Positions 32,976-43,552 of a stretch of 64,000 nt of DNA are shown here, piece by piece. The notes beneath the pieces were generated by a model. That model had not been told where the DNA came from. It did not search any database and saw nothing but the letters and a program-made list of their open reading frames with translations. Position 1 is the stretch's first letter; every line of letters begins with the position of its first letter. This DNA is from Oleisolibacter albus (lineage in GTDB: Bacteria > Pseudomonadota > Alphaproteobacteria > Azospirillales > Azospirillaceae). Position numbers and translations under genes: made by a program. The stretch is from the NCBI RefSeq assembly GCF_003336875.1, contig NZ_QGNJ01000016.1:42623-106622 (forward strand). Direction: 5' to 3'.

Positions 32976-34885
32976 TCCGCCGTCTCCGCCATGCCGCCGC
33001 CGGTCCCCACGGGTCCGCCGCGCAGATCGGCCTGCTGCGCCACATTGGCCCGCGACGCCTCCAGCATCTGGCATTCCAGCAGGATGTCGCGCACCACCGG
33101 CCCGGCCACGGCACCGCCGCCGCCGCCATGTTCGACGATGGCGGCGCAGGCGAAGCGGGGTGCCTGGACCGGCGCGAAGGCCACGAACAGGGCGTGGTCG
33201 CGCTCGCGCCAGGGCAGGTCCTCGTTCTTCTTCACGCCGGTGTTGCGCTCGGCCATGGAGATGCGGCGGACCTGGGCACTGCCCGACTTGCCGGCCAGCT
33301 CCATGCCGGGAACGGCGATGCGGGCCTTGTAGCCGGTGCCGCCGGGAATGTTGGACACGGCATTCATGCCGGCCAGGACCACGGCCAGATGCTCCGGCTT
33401 CACCGCCACCCGGGGCCAGTCCACCGTTTCGGTGAAGGTCGCCTCGATGGCCTTGGTCAGATGCGGCTGCACCGCCCGTCCGCTGGCAAGCCGCGCCGTC
33501 ATCACGGCCAGTTGCAGCGGCGTGGCCAGGACATAGCCCTGTCCCATGCTGGCGATCAGCGTCTCACCGGGATGCCAGGGCTGTTTCAGCTTCTGCTTTT
33601 TCCATTTCGGATCCGGAACAAGCCCGGGCCGCTCGCCGGGCAGCTCCAGCCCGACGCGATCCCCCAGGCCGAAGCGGCGGGCCATGTCGGCGATGCGCTC
33701 GATGCCGATGCGCTGGGCCAGATCGTAGAAATAGACGTCGCAGGAGTTCATCAGCGCGCCAACCATGTCCAGCGTGCCGTGCCCCCCCTTCTTCCAGCAA
33801 TGGAACCGGTGGTCGCCCAGATTCATGTGGCCGGTGCAGGTGACCCGGTGCTGGGCATTGACGATGCCGGATTCCAGGGCGGCCAGCGCCGTGATCATCT
33901 TGAAGGTGGATCCGGGCGGATACTGGCCGGCGATGGCCTTGTTGGTCAGCGGATTGTGCTCGTCCTTCAGCAGCGCCTGATAGGCCTCGTAGCCGATGCC
34001 CATGGCGAACTGGTTGGGATCGAAGCTGGGGCTGGAGCCCAGGGCCAGGATGCCGCCGGTCTTGACGTCCATGACCACGGCCGCGGCGGACTCGTGCTCG
34101 GCCAGACGCTGCTGGGTGTAATGCTGCAGCTTGGCATCCAGGGTCAACGTGACCTGGCGGCCCGGCTGCCCGTCATCGCGGGACAGTTCGCGGATGACGC
34201 GGCCGACGGCGTTGACTTCCAGCTGCTGGCTGCCGGCGACGCCGCGCAAGGCCAGATCATGCTCCTTCTCCAGCCCGTTCTTGCCGATGCGGAAGCCGGG
34301 CAGCGACAGCAGCGGATCGTCGGCATTCTCCAGCTCCTTCTCGGACACGGAGCCGACATAGCCCAGCACATGGGCCATGGTCTCGCCGAAGGGATAGGAG
34401 CGCACCTGCCCCACATCGATGGAGACACCGGGCAGGTCGGGGATGTTGACCTCGATGGCCGACACCTGGTCCCAGGTGAGATTCTCCTTCAGGGTCACCG
34501 GCACGAAGCGGCGGGAGCGCTGGATATCGCGCTGGATACGGCGCAGATCCACATCGGTCAGCCCCACCAGCTTTTCCACCTGGGACAGCACACGGGTCAG
34601 GTCGTCCGCCTGCTCGCGCACCAGATTGATGCGGAAATTCTGTTCATTGACCGCCAGCGGCACGCCGTTGCGATCGACGATCAGGCCCCGTGGCGGCGCG
34701 ATCAGGCGCAGGCTGATGCGGTTGTCGTCGGCCAGCATGGTGTAGCGGTCGGCTTCGACGATCTGCAGATAATAGAGACGGGCCACCAGCACGCCGGCCA
34801 CCGCCGCCTGCATCCCGCCCAGCACCAGCGTGCGGCGGGTCAGCAGCCGCTGGCGCTCGGCATCGCGATCATACCCGGACAGCAT
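32972..34885 (-). CDS. mrdA: penicillin-binding protein 2 (elongation transpeptidase)
   Basis: 637 aa class B PBP. A single N-terminal membrane anchor (about 22-42) leads to the pedestal domain (RNGVPLAVNEQNFRINLV) and the transpeptidase domain. Active-site motifs are GSTFK (SxxK), SCD in LMNSCDVYFYDLAQRIG, and KSG in ELAGKSGSAQ. It crosslinks side-wall peptidoglycan with RodA. The start lies 12 bp after mreD, and the order mreB-mreC-mreD-mrdA-rodA is the classical one. Confidence 0.95.
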   Translation of the reverse strand: MLSGYDRDAERQRLLTRRTLVLGGMQAAVAGVLVARLYYLQIVEADRYTMLADDNRISLRLIAPPRGLIVDRNGVPLAVNEQNFRINLVREQADDLTRVLSQVEKLVGLTDVDLRRIQRDIQRSRRFVPVTLKENLTWDQVSAIEVNIPDLPGVSIDVGQVRSYPFGETMAHVLGYVGSVSEKELENADDPLLSLPGFRIGKNGLEKEHDLALRGVAGSQQLEVNAVGRVIRELSRDDGQPGRQVTLTLDAKLQHYTQQRLAEHESAAAVVMDVKTGGILALGSSPSFDPNQFAMGIGYEAYQALLKDEHNPLTNKAIAGQYPPGSTFKMITALAALESGIVNAQHRVTCTGHMNLGDHRFHCWKKGGHGTLDMVGALMNSCDVYFYDLAQRIGIERIADMARRFGLGDRVGLELPGERPGLVPDPKWKKQKLKQPWHPGETLIASMGQGYVLATPLQLAVMTARLASGRAVQPHLTKAIEATFTETVDWPRVAVKPEHLAVVLAGMNAVSNIPGGTGYKARIAVPGMELAGKSGSAQVRRISMAERNTGVKKNEDLPWRERDHALFVAFAPVQAPRFACAAIVEHGGGGGAVAGPVVRDILLECQMLEASRANVAQQADLRGGPVGTGGGMAETAE

Positions 34886-34897
34886 CGACGGCCCCGC

Positions 34898-35407
34898 TCA
34901 GCTCAGATACGCCCGGTGCAGGCGCTGGAACAGCGCCGCCGGGATGGGAAACAGCACCGTCGCCAGCAGGGCCTGCATGGCCACCGGGCGTGCATCCAGC
35001 AGATCGACGGCGATCAGGGAGAAGACCGCCCATTGCACCGCCCCGGCCCCGAAGGCCACCAGGGCGAACCCGTACCACAGCACCAGGAACGAGGTGCCGA
35101 GGAAGAACCGCCGCTGCGTCAGCAGCAGCCAGTAACTCAGCACGAAGGCCAGCGGCGTCAGGCCCAGCGGCGTGCCGCTCAACAGATCCTGCAACACCCC
35201 GATCAGGAACACCACTGACGGGCGCAGCAGGTCGGGCCGGTGCACCGCCCAATAGAAGATGCTCATCAGCGCCAGCGGCGGCGCCACGCTGGACCAGCCC
35301 GGCAACTGCATGGGCACCATCCCCACCAGCATCAGCAGCACCGTGCTGGCCGAGGGCAGCAGATGCCGCGCCGTCTGATCGAGTCGATGCCAAACACCCA
35401 CGGCCAT
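34898..35407 (-). CDS. mreD: rod shape-determining protein MreD
   Basis: 169 aa, about five to six membrane segments. The MreD-like core is WAVHRPDLLRPSVVFLIGVLQDLLSGTPLGLTPLAFVLSYWLL. It is a membrane partner in the elongasome. The start at 35407 leaves 11 bp after mreC. It is shorter and less conserved than the other Mre proteins, and the identification rests mainly on this motif and on position. Confidence 0.9.
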   Translation of the reverse strand: MAVGVWHRLDQTARHLLPSASTVLLMLVGMVPMQLPGWSSVAPPLALMSIFYWAVHRPDLLRPSVVFLIGVLQDLLSGTPLGLTPLAFVLSYWLLLTQRRFFLGTSFLVLWYGFALVAFGAGAVQWAVFSLIAVDLLDARPVAMQALLATVLFPIPAALFQRLHRAYLS

Positions 35408-35418
35408 GGCCGCGGCCC

Positions 35419-36294
35419 TCACTGCATGGCGCCGGGCTGAACCGCCTCGGCCGCCAGCCCGCCGGCGCCGCCGAAATCGACGATCTGCACATGCTCGATG
35501 CGGGACAGGTCCACCAGCGGCGACACCCGCACCTCGCCCTCGGCCGTCACCGCCTCCACCGTGCCCACGGGCAGGCCCGGCGGGAACAGGCCGCCATGGC
35601 CCGAGGTGAAGACACGCTCGCCCACCGCCACCTGCGCGTCGCGGGGCACATACATCAGCTTGGGGCGGTCGGAATTGTCGCCGCTGAGCATGGCGCGCTG
35701 CCGGCTCTGCTCCAGGACCACGGGGATGCGGGCATTGATATCGGTGATCAGCAGCACCCGGCTGGACCATTCGCCCACCTGGACCACACGGCCGATCAGC
35801 CCCTGGCCGGCCATGGCGGCCTGTCCGCGCTGCACCCCGTCGCGGCGGCCGGCGGTCAGAACCACGGTCCGCACGAAGGCGCCGCCGGGATCGCCGACCA
35901 CGCGGGCGGTGACGAAGCTGGCCGCCGGGTCGGGCCGATAGGCCAGCAGCGAGCGCAGGGACTTGTTTTCCGCTTCCAGCCGCAAGGCCGCCTGCTGCCA
36001 TTGCTGCAGCCGGGCATTCTCCTCCCGCAGCCGGGCATTCTCATCATAGAGGTCGAGGATTTCGCGCCCGGTCTCGATGACATTGGCCACGGCCGCCGCC
36101 GGGCGGGCGAGAACCGACAGCAGCGGGGCGAAGGCATCGGTGGCGCGGGCGCGGGCCTGATCGACCAGGACCGGGTCCATCCGCGCCACCAGCATCAGCG
36201 CAACTGCCGCCAGGATAAGCAGCAGGAAGTAGAACCGCTGGACCAGGGCCCAGACCGGCGCCGCCACGCGCACCACGGTTCCGCCATTCCTCAT
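35419..36294 (-). CDS. mreC: rod shape-determining protein MreC
   Basis: About 291 aa bitopic protein. One N-terminal membrane segment (about 20-40, FYFLLLILAAVALML) is followed by a coiled coil (about 80-115, ENARLREENARLQQW) and the periplasmic beta-rich MreC domain (AARVVGDP, LTAGRRDGVQRGQAAM, LIGRVVQVGEWSSRVLLITD). It bridges MreB, PBP2 and RodA. ATG 36294 was preferred because the known family begins with a short cytoplasmic stretch. An upstream in-frame ATG at 36351 would add 19 residues and has no ribosome-binding site. Confidence 0.93.
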   Translation of the reverse strand: MRNGGTVVRVAAPVWALVQRFYFLLLILAAVALMLVARMDPVLVDQARARATDAFAPLLSVLARPAAAVANVIETGREILDLYDENARLREENARLQQWQQAALRLEAENKSLRSLLAYRPDPAASFVTARVVGDPGGAFVRTVVLTAGRRDGVQRGQAAMAGQGLIGRVVQVGEWSSRVLLITDINARIPVVLEQSRQRAMLSGDNSDRPKLMYVPRDAQVAVGERVFTSGHGGLFPPGLPVGTVEAVTAEGEVRVSPLVDLSRIEHVQIVDFGGAGGLAAEAVQPGAMQ

Positions 36295-36388
36295 CTTCAC
36301 GTGCCGCTTCCCGGTCACCGGCCCGACAACGATTCCGCCGGACCGGATCATAGAGTGCGATAGGATAACTTAATCCCGCGTTACCCCG

Positions 36389-37764
<1,376 letters not shown>

Positions 37765-39333
37765 TCACGCGCTCAACGCCACCGGCGCCGTCTTCTGCCG
37801 CTTGGTCATCAGCTTGTTGAGGGCATGGACATAGGCGCGGGCGCTGGCCACCAGCGTGTCGGCATCGGCGCCCTGGCCGTTGACGGTCTTGCCGCTCTCC
37901 TCCAGCCGCACCGTCACCTCGGCCTGGGCATCGGTGCCGGCGGTCACGGCATGCACCTGGTAGAGCTGCAGCCGCGCCTCGTGCGGGAAGGCCAGCTTGA
38001 TGGCGTTGAACACGGCGTCCACCGGGCCGTTGCCGAAGGCCACCACCGGGGCGATGGCCTTGCCCTGGACCTCCAGTTCCAGCACCGCATGCTGCGGCCC
38101 GCGCGAGCCGGCAACCACATGCAGGGCCAGGAAGCGGATGGCGTCGTTCTTGCGCCCCGCCTCGTCATCCATGATGGCGATGACGTCCTCGTCGAAGATC
38201 TCCTTCTTGCGGTCGGCCAGATCCTTGAAGCGGCTGAAGGCGTCATTGACGGCATTCTCGCCCAGATCGTCGTAGCCCAGCTCCTTCAGCTTGGCACGGA
38301 AGGCGGCGCGGCCGGAATGCTTGCCCATGACCAGCGAGGACCGGTTCAGCCCCACCGACTCCGGCGTCATGATCTCGTAGGTCTCGGCGTGCTTCAGCAT
38401 GCCGTCCTGGTGGATGCCGCTTTCATGGGCGAAGGCGTTGGCGCCGACGATGGCCTTGTTCGGCTGCACCTGGAAGCCGGTGATGGTGGACACCAGGCGC
38501 GAGGCGCGGGTGATGTGCTCGGTCCGGATGCCGGTATGGACCTTCATCAGGTCGTGGCGGGTGCGGATGGCCATCACCACCTCCTCCATGGAGGCGTTGC
38601 CGGCGCGCTCGCCCAGGCCGTTGACGGTGCATTCGATCTGGCGCACGCCGGCCCCGATGGCAGCCAGGGAATTGGCCACGGCCAGCCCCAGATCATTGTG
38701 GCAATGGGCCGAGAACACGGCCTTGTCGCTGTTGGGCACCCGCTCGATCAGCGTGCGGAATAGGGTCGCATATTCGTGCGGCAGGGCATAGCCCACCGTG
38801 TCCGGGATGTTGATGGTGGTGGCACCGGCGGTGATGGCCGCCTCGACGCAGCGGCAGAGGAAATCGATGTCGGAACGGCTGGCATCCTGGGCCGACCATT
38901 CCACATCGTCGGTGAAATTGCGGGCGTAGGTGACATAGTCGACCGTCCGCTGCAGCACCTCGGCTTCCGTCATCTTCAGCATGTGCTGCATATGCACGGG
39001 GCTGGTGGAGATGAAGGTATGGATGCGGCGGCGCTCGGCGAACTGCAGCGCCTCGGCGGCGCGGTCGATATCGGCCCGGGCGGTGCGGGCCAGGGCCGCG
39101 ACCACGCTGGTCTTGACCACGCGGCCAACCTCGCGCACGGCCTCGAAATCACCGTTGGAGGCGATGGGGAAGCCGGCCTCGATGACATCGACGCCCATCT
39201 CCTCCAGCACCCCGGCGATGCGCAGCTTCTCCTCCAGATTCATGGAACAGCCGGGCGCCTGCTCGCCGTCACGCAGCGTGGTGTCGAAAATGATGACGCG
39301 GTTGGGATCGCGGGAAGCGGTGGCGCTGGTCAT
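37765..39333 (-). CDS. leuA: 2-isopropylmalate synthase
   Basis: 522 aa. The TIM-barrel catalytic domain opens with IIFDTTLRDGEQAPG. The second metal/active-site motif SAHCHNDLGLAVANSLAAI and the Claisen-condensing family GNASMEEVVM segment are present. A C-terminal regulatory domain for leucine feedback spans about 390-520. It condenses acetyl-CoA with 2-oxoisovalerate, the first committed step to leucine. The start at 39333 is preceded by a GAGAG-like element. A Leu-rich 49-codon ORF ends 201 bp upstream on the same strand. Confidence 0.95.
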   Translation of the reverse strand: MTSATASRDPNRVIIFDTTLRDGEQAPGCSMNLEEKLRIAGVLEEMGVDVIEAGFPIASNGDFEAVREVGRVVKTSVVAALARTARADIDRAAEALQFAERRRIHTFISTSPVHMQHMLKMTEAEVLQRTVDYVTYARNFTDDVEWSAQDASRSDIDFLCRCVEAAITAGATTINIPDTVGYALPHEYATLFRTLIERVPNSDKAVFSAHCHNDLGLAVANSLAAIGAGVRQIECTVNGLGERAGNASMEEVVMAIRTRHDLMKVHTGIRTEHITRASRLVSTITGFQVQPNKAIVGANAFAHESGIHQDGMLKHAETYEIMTPESVGLNRSSLVMGKHSGRAAFRAKLKELGYDDLGENAVNDAFSRFKDLADRKKEIFDEDVIAIMDDEAGRKNDAIRFLALHVVAGSRGPQHAVLELEVQGKAIAPVVAFGNGPVDAVFNAIKLAFPHEARLQLYQVHAVTAGTDAQAEVTVRLEESGKTVNGQGADADTLVASARAYVHALNKLMTKRQKTAPVALSA

Positions 39334-39534
39334 GTCTGTCTCTCGGCCCTGAAGGCCCCGCCGGAGCGGGGGTGTCTGCCTCGTGCCGCCCGTCGCCGGG
39401 TCAGGCGGACGGATGGCGGGTTCGGACGGATCGTGTGCGCGGCGGGATGCAGTGCGGTGTCTTGCGACAGATATCATGCAGTGCTGCGCGTCAGGTCCCC
39501 TGAACGCGGTGCCCACATCATGGGGCGGAAGCGC

Positions 39535-39684
39535 TCAGGGGCCGATAAGTCGAAGCCCCAGCAGGGCAAGACCCTGCAGGCCCAGCAGCAGGCCGACCAG
39601 CAGACCCGGCAGCAGCAGCGCACCACGCTCCAGGCGCTGGGCCCGGGCGGTGGGACGGCGGGTGCTGGTGCGGGGGGCGGTCAC
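39535..39684 (-). CDS. Leu-rich small membrane-like ORF upstream of leuA
   Basis: 49 aa from GTG 39684. A basic N-terminal part (about 1-20) is followed by a strongly leucine-rich hydrophobic stretch (LLLPGLLVGLLLGLQ, then GLALLGLRLIG), with more than one third Leu, mostly CTG codons. It could be a single-span membrane peptide or a leucine-responsive leader peptide of leuA. A longer in-frame start at 39786 is possible. An AGGA element lies upstream. Because leucine codons are abundant in this genome, either reading is uncertain. Confidence 0.4.
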   Translation of the reverse strand: MTAPRTSTRRPTARAQRLERGALLLPGLLVGLLLGLQGLALLGLRLIGP

Positions 39685-40023
39685 GGCGCCTGATCCTGCC
39701 TGTTGTCCGGCCCGGCGGACCGGGCAGGTCTGGTTGCGCGGCCCGGCAAGCCGGGCGGGAAAGCGGACCATGGCCCGCGACCCCATGATTAGCCCGCAAC
39801 AGCATTAGCCGCAAGGCCGTTCCACTGGAATAAACAGTCTGCCGCCGCAAGGCTCCTTTGAAATTTCCGCGATGTTAACGAAGCGGCCGGGGCGGGCGCC
39901 GGTGGCGGAACGCACCGGAACGCGAAGGGGCGGCACACGCAAGGCGTGACATGCGAAAGGCGCACCATGCGAAAGGGGCGGCCCCGCGGGGCCGCCCCTT
40001 CACCGACCGGGCGCGACGCCGGA
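39685..40023. other. 339-bp intergenic region before the ilvC end
   Basis: No convincing gene. The part near 39790-39890 is relatively AT-rich (GGAATAAACAG, TTTGAAATTTCC, GTTAACG) and may carry the promoter for the minus-strand leuA unit. From about 39920 to 39980 there are imperfect 15-16-bp repeats around ATGCGAAAGG (exact copies at 39951-39960 and 39967-39976), ending at the ilvC terminator hairpin. Confidence 0.4.
39973..40000 (-). terminator. terminator hairpin after ilvC
   Basis: A perfect palindrome of 28 bases, AAGGGGCGGCCCC facing GGGGCCGCCCCTT with a 2-base centre, starts 24 bases beyond the ilvC stop on the minus strand. It is followed there by TTTCGCA. It is probably the end of the ilvB-ilvH-ilvC transcript. 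Confidence 0.65.
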
Positions 40024-41100
<1,077 letters not shown>

Positions 41101-41613
41101 TCAAAGCCCGGCCGGACCCCGGCTCATGGCCACGGCGCCGGTGCGGCTGATATCGACCAGGCCCAGCTGCCGCATCAGGTCGATGAAGCGGTTCAGGTCC
41201 TCGCCGCTGCCGGTGATCTCGAACACGAAACTGGAGATGGTGGCATCCAGCACCCGGGCCTTGAAGATGTCGGCGATGCGCAGGGCCTCGACCCGCTTCT
41301 CCCCGGTCCCCGCCACCTTCACCAGCGCCATTTCGCGCTCGATGAAGGGGCCGTCCAGCGTCAGGTCCTTGACCCGGTGCACCGGCACCAGACGGTCGAG
41401 CTGGGCCTTGATCTGTTCCACGATCATCGGCGTGCCCGAGGTGACGATGGTGATGCGCGACAGCGTCTCCGCCTCGTTCACCTCGGCCACGGTCAGGCTT
41501 TCGATGTTGTAGCCGCGGCCGGAGAACAGGCCGATGACCCGGGCCAGCACGCCCGGCTCGTTGTCCACCAGGATGCTGATGGTATGGCGGCGGATGGTGT
41601 CGTGTGGGGACAT
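41101..41613 (-). CDS. ilvH: acetolactate synthase regulatory (small) subunit
   Basis: 170 aa. The N-terminal ACT domain has ISILVDNEPGVLARVIGLFSGRGYNIESL, the valine-binding feedback site in the family. The second half carries IFKARVLDATISSFVFEITG. It binds the large subunit encoded 65 bp upstream and confers valine sensitivity and full activity. It is a typical single-ACT small subunit. Confidence 0.96.
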   Translation of the reverse strand: MSPHDTIRRHTISILVDNEPGVLARVIGLFSGRGYNIESLTVAEVNEAETLSRITIVTSGTPMIVEQIKAQLDRLVPVHRVKDLTLDGPFIEREMALVKVAGTGEKRVEALRIADIFKARVLDATISSFVFEITGSGEDLNRFIDLMRQLGLVDISRTGAVAMSRGPAGL

Positions 41614-41678
41614 GGGAGGAGTCCGTTTCTTCTTCTAGCCCGTCAGTCTAAGCCGTGGCGTCAGCGGCGGCACGCCGC

Positions 41679-43445
41679 TCACACCAGCACCATGCCCTCT
41701 TCCGGTGTGGCCTGGGCGGGCTGGTCCGCCGGCCCCAGCAGGATCTCGTTGTGGGCCTTGCCGCCCGGGATCATGGGGAAGCAGTTCTCCTTGGGATCGA
41801 CGCACATATCGACGATCACGGCGCGCGGCGTCTCGATCATCTCGCGGATGACGTCGTCCACCTCGGACACCCGGCTGGCGCGCAGGCCGACACCGCCGAA
41901 GGCATCGGCCAGCTTGACGAAATCGGGCAGCGCCTCGCTGTAGCTGTTGGAATAGCGCGAGCCGTGCAGCAGCTCCTGCCACTGGCGCACCATGCCCATC
42001 CACTGGTTGTTGAGGATGAAGACCTTGACCGGCAGCCGGTACTGCAGGGCCGTGGACATCTCCTGGATGTTCATCTGGATGCTGGCCTCGCCGGCCACAT
42101 CGATGCAGAGCGCGCCGGGATTGCCGATCTGGGCGCCGATGGCCGCCGGCAGGCCATAGCCCATGGTGCCCAGTCCGCCGGAGGTCAGCCAGCGGTTCGG
42201 CTTGTCGAAGGGCAGGAACTGGGCCGCCCACATCTGGTGCTGGCCGACCTCGGTGCTGATGAACACGTCGTCGCGGCCCTTCAGCGCCGCCCGCAGCCGT
42301 TCCAGCGCATATTGCGGCTTGATGACCTGATCGGTCTTCTCGTAGCGCAGGCAGTCCCGCGCCCGCCAGACCGCGATCTGGTCCCACCACAGCTTCAGCG
42401 CCGCCTGATCGGCGCGCTTGGCGCGCGCCTTCCAGATGCGGATCATGTCCTCCAGCACATAGGCCGCGTCGCCGACGATGGGAATGTCGACCTGGACGTT
42501 CTTGTTGATGTTGCTGGGGTCGATATCGACATGGATCTTCTTCGAGCCCGGCGAGAACGCGCTGAGCTTGCCGGTCACCCGGTCGTCGAAGCGGGCGCCG
42601 ATGGTGATCATGACGTCGCAGCCATGCATGGCCAGATTGGCCTCGTAGGTGCCGTGCATGCCCAGCATGCCCAGCCACTGCGGGTCCGACGCCGGGAAGG
42701 CCCCCAGCCCCATCAGGGTGGTGGTGCAGGGATAGCCCGTCATGCGCACGAACTGGGTCAGCAGCTGGCTGGCCACCGGCCCGGCATTGATGACACCGCC
42801 GCCCACATAGAAGATCGGGCGCTTGGCGGAAGCGATCAGCTCCACCGCCTCCTCCACCCGGTTCAGGTCCGGCTTGACCTGGGGGCGGTAGGATTTCGGC
42901 TGGCTTTCGCCGGGGCTGCGATAGGTGCCGGTGGCGAACTGCACATCCTTGGGGATATCGACCACCACGGGGCCGGGGCGCCCGTGCTTGGCGACATAGA
43001 AGGCCTCGTGCAGGGTGCGGGCCAGATTGTTGACGTCCTTGACCAGGTAATTGTGCTTGGTCGCCGGCCGGGTGATGCCGGTGGTGTCGCATTCCTGGAA
43101 GGCGTCATTGCCGATGAGGTGCGTCGGCACCTGACCGGACAGGCAGACGATGGGAATATTGTCCATCAACGCATCGACCAGGCCGGTGACGGCGTTGGTG
43201 GCGCCGGGGCCGCTGGTGACCAGCACCACGCCGACCTTGCCGGTGGAGCGGGCATAGCCTTCCGCCGCATGCACGGCCGCCTGCTCGTGCCGGACCAGGA
43301 TGTGGCGGATATCGTTCTGCTGGAACAGCGCGTCATAGATCGGCAGGACCGCGCCGCCGGGATAGCCGAAGATCGTGTCTACGCCCTGGTCCCGCAACGC
43401 CTTGAGAACGATGTCGGCACCGGTGAGCTTGGTTCCCGTAGACAT
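41679..43445 (-). CDS. ilvB: acetolactate synthase catalytic (large) subunit
   Basis: 588 aa ThDP-dependent enzyme. The N-terminal pyrimidine-binding domain starts TGADIVLKALRDQGVDTIFGYPGGAVLPIYD, with the ThDP-activating Glu in HEQAAVHAAEGYAR. The central FAD/NAD-fold domain holds MLGMHGTYEANLAM. The C-terminal PP domain has GEASIQM then NNQWMGMVRQWQ. The usual GDxSxxM motif reads GEASIQM, a Glu for the Mg-binding Asp. It makes acetolactate from pyruvate, the first step of Val/Leu synthesis. A promoter and a 5' hairpin lie just upstream. Confidence 0.96.
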   Translation of the reverse strand: MSTGTKLTGADIVLKALRDQGVDTIFGYPGGAVLPIYDALFQQNDIRHILVRHEQAAVHAAEGYARSTGKVGVVLVTSGPGATNAVTGLVDALMDNIPIVCLSGQVPTHLIGNDAFQECDTTGITRPATKHNYLVKDVNNLARTLHEAFYVAKHGRPGPVVVDIPKDVQFATGTYRSPGESQPKSYRPQVKPDLNRVEEAVELIASAKRPIFYVGGGVINAGPVASQLLTQFVRMTGYPCTTTLMGLGAFPASDPQWLGMLGMHGTYEANLAMHGCDVMITIGARFDDRVTGKLSAFSPGSKKIHVDIDPSNINKNVQVDIPIVGDAAYVLEDMIRIWKARAKRADQAALKLWWDQIAVWRARDCLRYEKTDQVIKPQYALERLRAALKGRDDVFISTEVGQHQMWAAQFLPFDKPNRWLTSGGLGTMGYGLPAAIGAQIGNPGALCIDVAGEASIQMNIQEMSTALQYRLPVKVFILNNQWMGMVRQWQELLHGSRYSNSYSEALPDFVKLADAFGGVGLRASRVSEVDDVIREMIETPRAVIVDMCVDPKENCFPMIPGGKAHNEILLGPADQPAQATPEEGMVLV

Positions 43446-43487
43446 GGCAGCACGCTTTCCGCTTGGTCCCTGGATCGAAGTGGCAGC

Positions 43488-43517
43488 CCCCCGCTTTCCG
43501 CAGCCGCGAAGCGGGGG
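43488..43517 (-). promoter_or_regulatory. hairpin at the predicted 5' end of the ilvB transcript
   Basis: CCCCCGCTT (43488-43496) and AAGCGGGGG (43509-43517) form a perfect 9-bp stem. The promoter at 43524-43552 would start transcription close to 43517, which places the hairpin at the very 5' end of the mRNA. It could stabilise the messenger or work in attenuation. No leader peptide rich in Ile, Leu or Val was seen in the roughly 70-base leader. Confidence 0.4.
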
Positions 43518-43523
43518 AAGCCG

Positions 43524-43552
43524 ACCCTAGACAAAAACGGAAACACGGTCAA
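43524..43552 (-). promoter_or_regulatory. sigma70-type promoter for the ilv operon
   Basis: On the minus strand TTGACC (43552-43547) and TAGGGT (43529-43524) are separated by exactly 17 bases of T-rich sequence. The -35 element overlaps the stop codon region of miaA, so the ilv operon has its own promoter independent of miaA. Confidence 0.6.
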
